Shown: positions 5,775-6,693 of the stretch, piece after piece | Numbering within the stretch: position 1 is the stretch's first letter | Layout of the letters: each line of letters begins with the position of its first letter | Source: Clostridia bacterium | GTDB taxonomy: Bacteria > Bacillota > Clostridia > Oscillospirales > CAG-272 | Assembly: GCA_017625275.1 (NCBI GenBank) | Contig: JAGALI010000173.1 | Location: 1 to 6,693 of the forward strand | Direction: 5' to 3' | Length of the DNA stretch: 6,693 nucleotides | Made by a program: the position numbers and the translations under genes | The notes under the pieces: generated by a model | What the model was told of the DNA's origin: nothing | Databases searched by the model: none | Seen by the model: only the letters and a program-made list of their open reading frames with translations

Positions 5775-6693
5775 TTATGCGTTTGCTTCAGCTTCAGTAA
5801 CCTTTTTAACTCCAACCTTGTTATATTGAGCAAGACCTGTTCCAGCAGGAATAAGCTTACCAATAATAACATTTTCCTTAAGTCCAAGGAGATGGTCAAC
5901 CTTACCACGAATTGCGGCATCGGTAAGAGCCTTTGTTGTCTCCTGGAAGGAAGCGGCTGAAAGGAAGGATTCAGTTGAGGATGCTGCCTTTGTAATACCA
6001 AGAAGAATTGGTGTTCCAGTTGCCTCACGAAGGGTGATTTCACCAGCATTAACTCTTGCTTGAATTTGCTCGTTTGCTCTTGCAAACTCGTCTCTATCAA
6101 CGGTTGTACCGATAATAAAGTCTGTATCACCAGCATCTTCAATCTTTATTCTTCTAGTCATTTGACGAGTGATAACCTCAACGTGCTTATCATCAACATC
6201 AACATTTTGTGAACGGTAAACCTTTTGAACCTCACGAACGATGTAGTCATAAACCATTTCTATGCCACTGATTTCGAGAATGTCGGCAGGCGCCATATAG
6301 CCCTCTGTAAGAGCCTGACCCTTTTCAACATGGTCTCCATCATGAACAATGATTGTGGTTCCAAATGGAACATCGTACTTGTAGTCCTTACCTGTTTCCT
6401 CATCAGAAACAAGAATTCTTTGGATTTTACCCTCTTGAACGATTTCAATATTACCAGTTGCCTCACAAGCGATTGCAGGCTTCTTTGGACGTCTAGCCTC
6501 AAAGAGCTCCTCAACTCTTGGAAGACCCTGAGTGATGTTTGCAGATGCGACACCACCAGTATGGAAGGTTCTCATCGTAAGCTGTGTACCAGGCTCACCG
6601 ATAGACTGAGCAGCGATAACTCCGACTGCCTCACCGATATTAACTGGCTTTGATGTTGCAAGGTCCATACCATAGCAATGTGCGCAAACACCG
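5775..6693 (-). CDS. rpoC: RNA polymerase beta' subunit, C-terminal 305 residues (cut by the window edge)
   Basis: RpoC is the beta' subunit of RNA polymerase and carries the active-site clamp and trigger loop. The visible part opens with GVCAHCYG, giving the last two cysteines of the beta' zinc site (CxxC). It continues with GEAVGVIAAQSIGEPGTQLT and MRTFHTGG, the trigger-loop block with its Met, Arg and His. ITQGLPRVEELFEAR follows directly, so the large SI3 insertion of Proteobacteria is absent, as expected for Firmicutes. The C-terminal blocks ATGTPILLGITKA, SFLSAASFQETT and GLKENVIIGKLIPAGTG are all intact, and the protein ends with a short tail, KKVTEAEANA. The frame remains open to the window end, so the first methionine seen (6668) is internal. 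A terminator follows at once; rpsL, rpsG, fusA or tuf do not follow within the window. Confidence 0.98.
   Translation of the reverse strand, partial: GVCAHCYGMDLATSKPVNIGEAVGVIAAQSIGEPGTQLTMRTFHTGGVASANITQGLPRVEELFEARRPKKPAIACEATGNIEIVQEGKIQRILVSDEETGKDYKYDVPFGTTIIVHDGDHVEKGQALTEGYMAPADILEISGIEMVYDYIVREVQKVYRSQNVDVDDKHVEVITRQMTRRIKIEDAGDTDFIIGTTVDRDEFARANEQIQARVNAGEITLREATGTPILLGITKAASSTESFLSAASFQETTKALTDAAIRGKVDHLLGLKENVIIGKLIPAGTGLAQYNKVGVKKVTEAEANA

Noticed and set aside
5663..6142. A 159-residue minus-strand open frame overlapping the end of rpoC
   Set aside because: It runs in another frame through well conserved rpoC codons and both terminators, and has no family resemblance.

Overview
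The window looks like a piece of a low-GC, AT-rich chromosome from an anaerobic gut-type Clostridia (Bacillota). Four things point that way. RpoC lacks the large trigger-loop insertion seen in Proteobacteria. AsnA has the Firmicutes-style N-terminus. A secreted protein combines BspA-type leucine-rich repeats, a type I dockerin and a CotH domain. A TnpV-type transposon protein lies at the left edge. No genus can be named from the sequence alone.

Layout, left to right. Positions 1-186 (minus) hold the N-terminal part of a TnpV-like protein, probably the edge of an integrative element. Positions 187-573 contain no gene but are rich in structure: the tnpV leader, two copies (143 bp apart) of a 48-bp direct repeat, a tight array of four hairpins between them, and the asnA terminator. 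Each repeat reads like a tRNA 3' end (acceptor strand, discriminator A, CCA) joined to a terminator hairpin. Positions 574-1575 (minus) encode a complete AsnA asparagine synthetase. Positions 1576-1741 carry two divergent sigma-A-type promoters around a 12-bp AT palindrome. Positions 1742-5689 (plus) encode a 1315-residue secreted protein: signal peptide, about 11 LRR_5 repeats, a Cys-rich module, an internal dockerin, a second Cys-rich module, a helical linker and a CotH kinase-like domain. Positions 5690-5774 hold two back-to-back terminators. Positions 5775-6693 (minus) encode the C-terminal 305 residues of RpoC, open at the window end.

The genes do not form one pathway. AsnA and RpoC are housekeeping. 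The large protein is a self-contained transcription unit (own promoter, own terminator) and is the most interesting gene: a putative extracellular kinase-fold protein that could dock onto a cohesin-bearing scaffold. The left 500 bp look like an accessory junction where mobile DNA meets the core chromosome.
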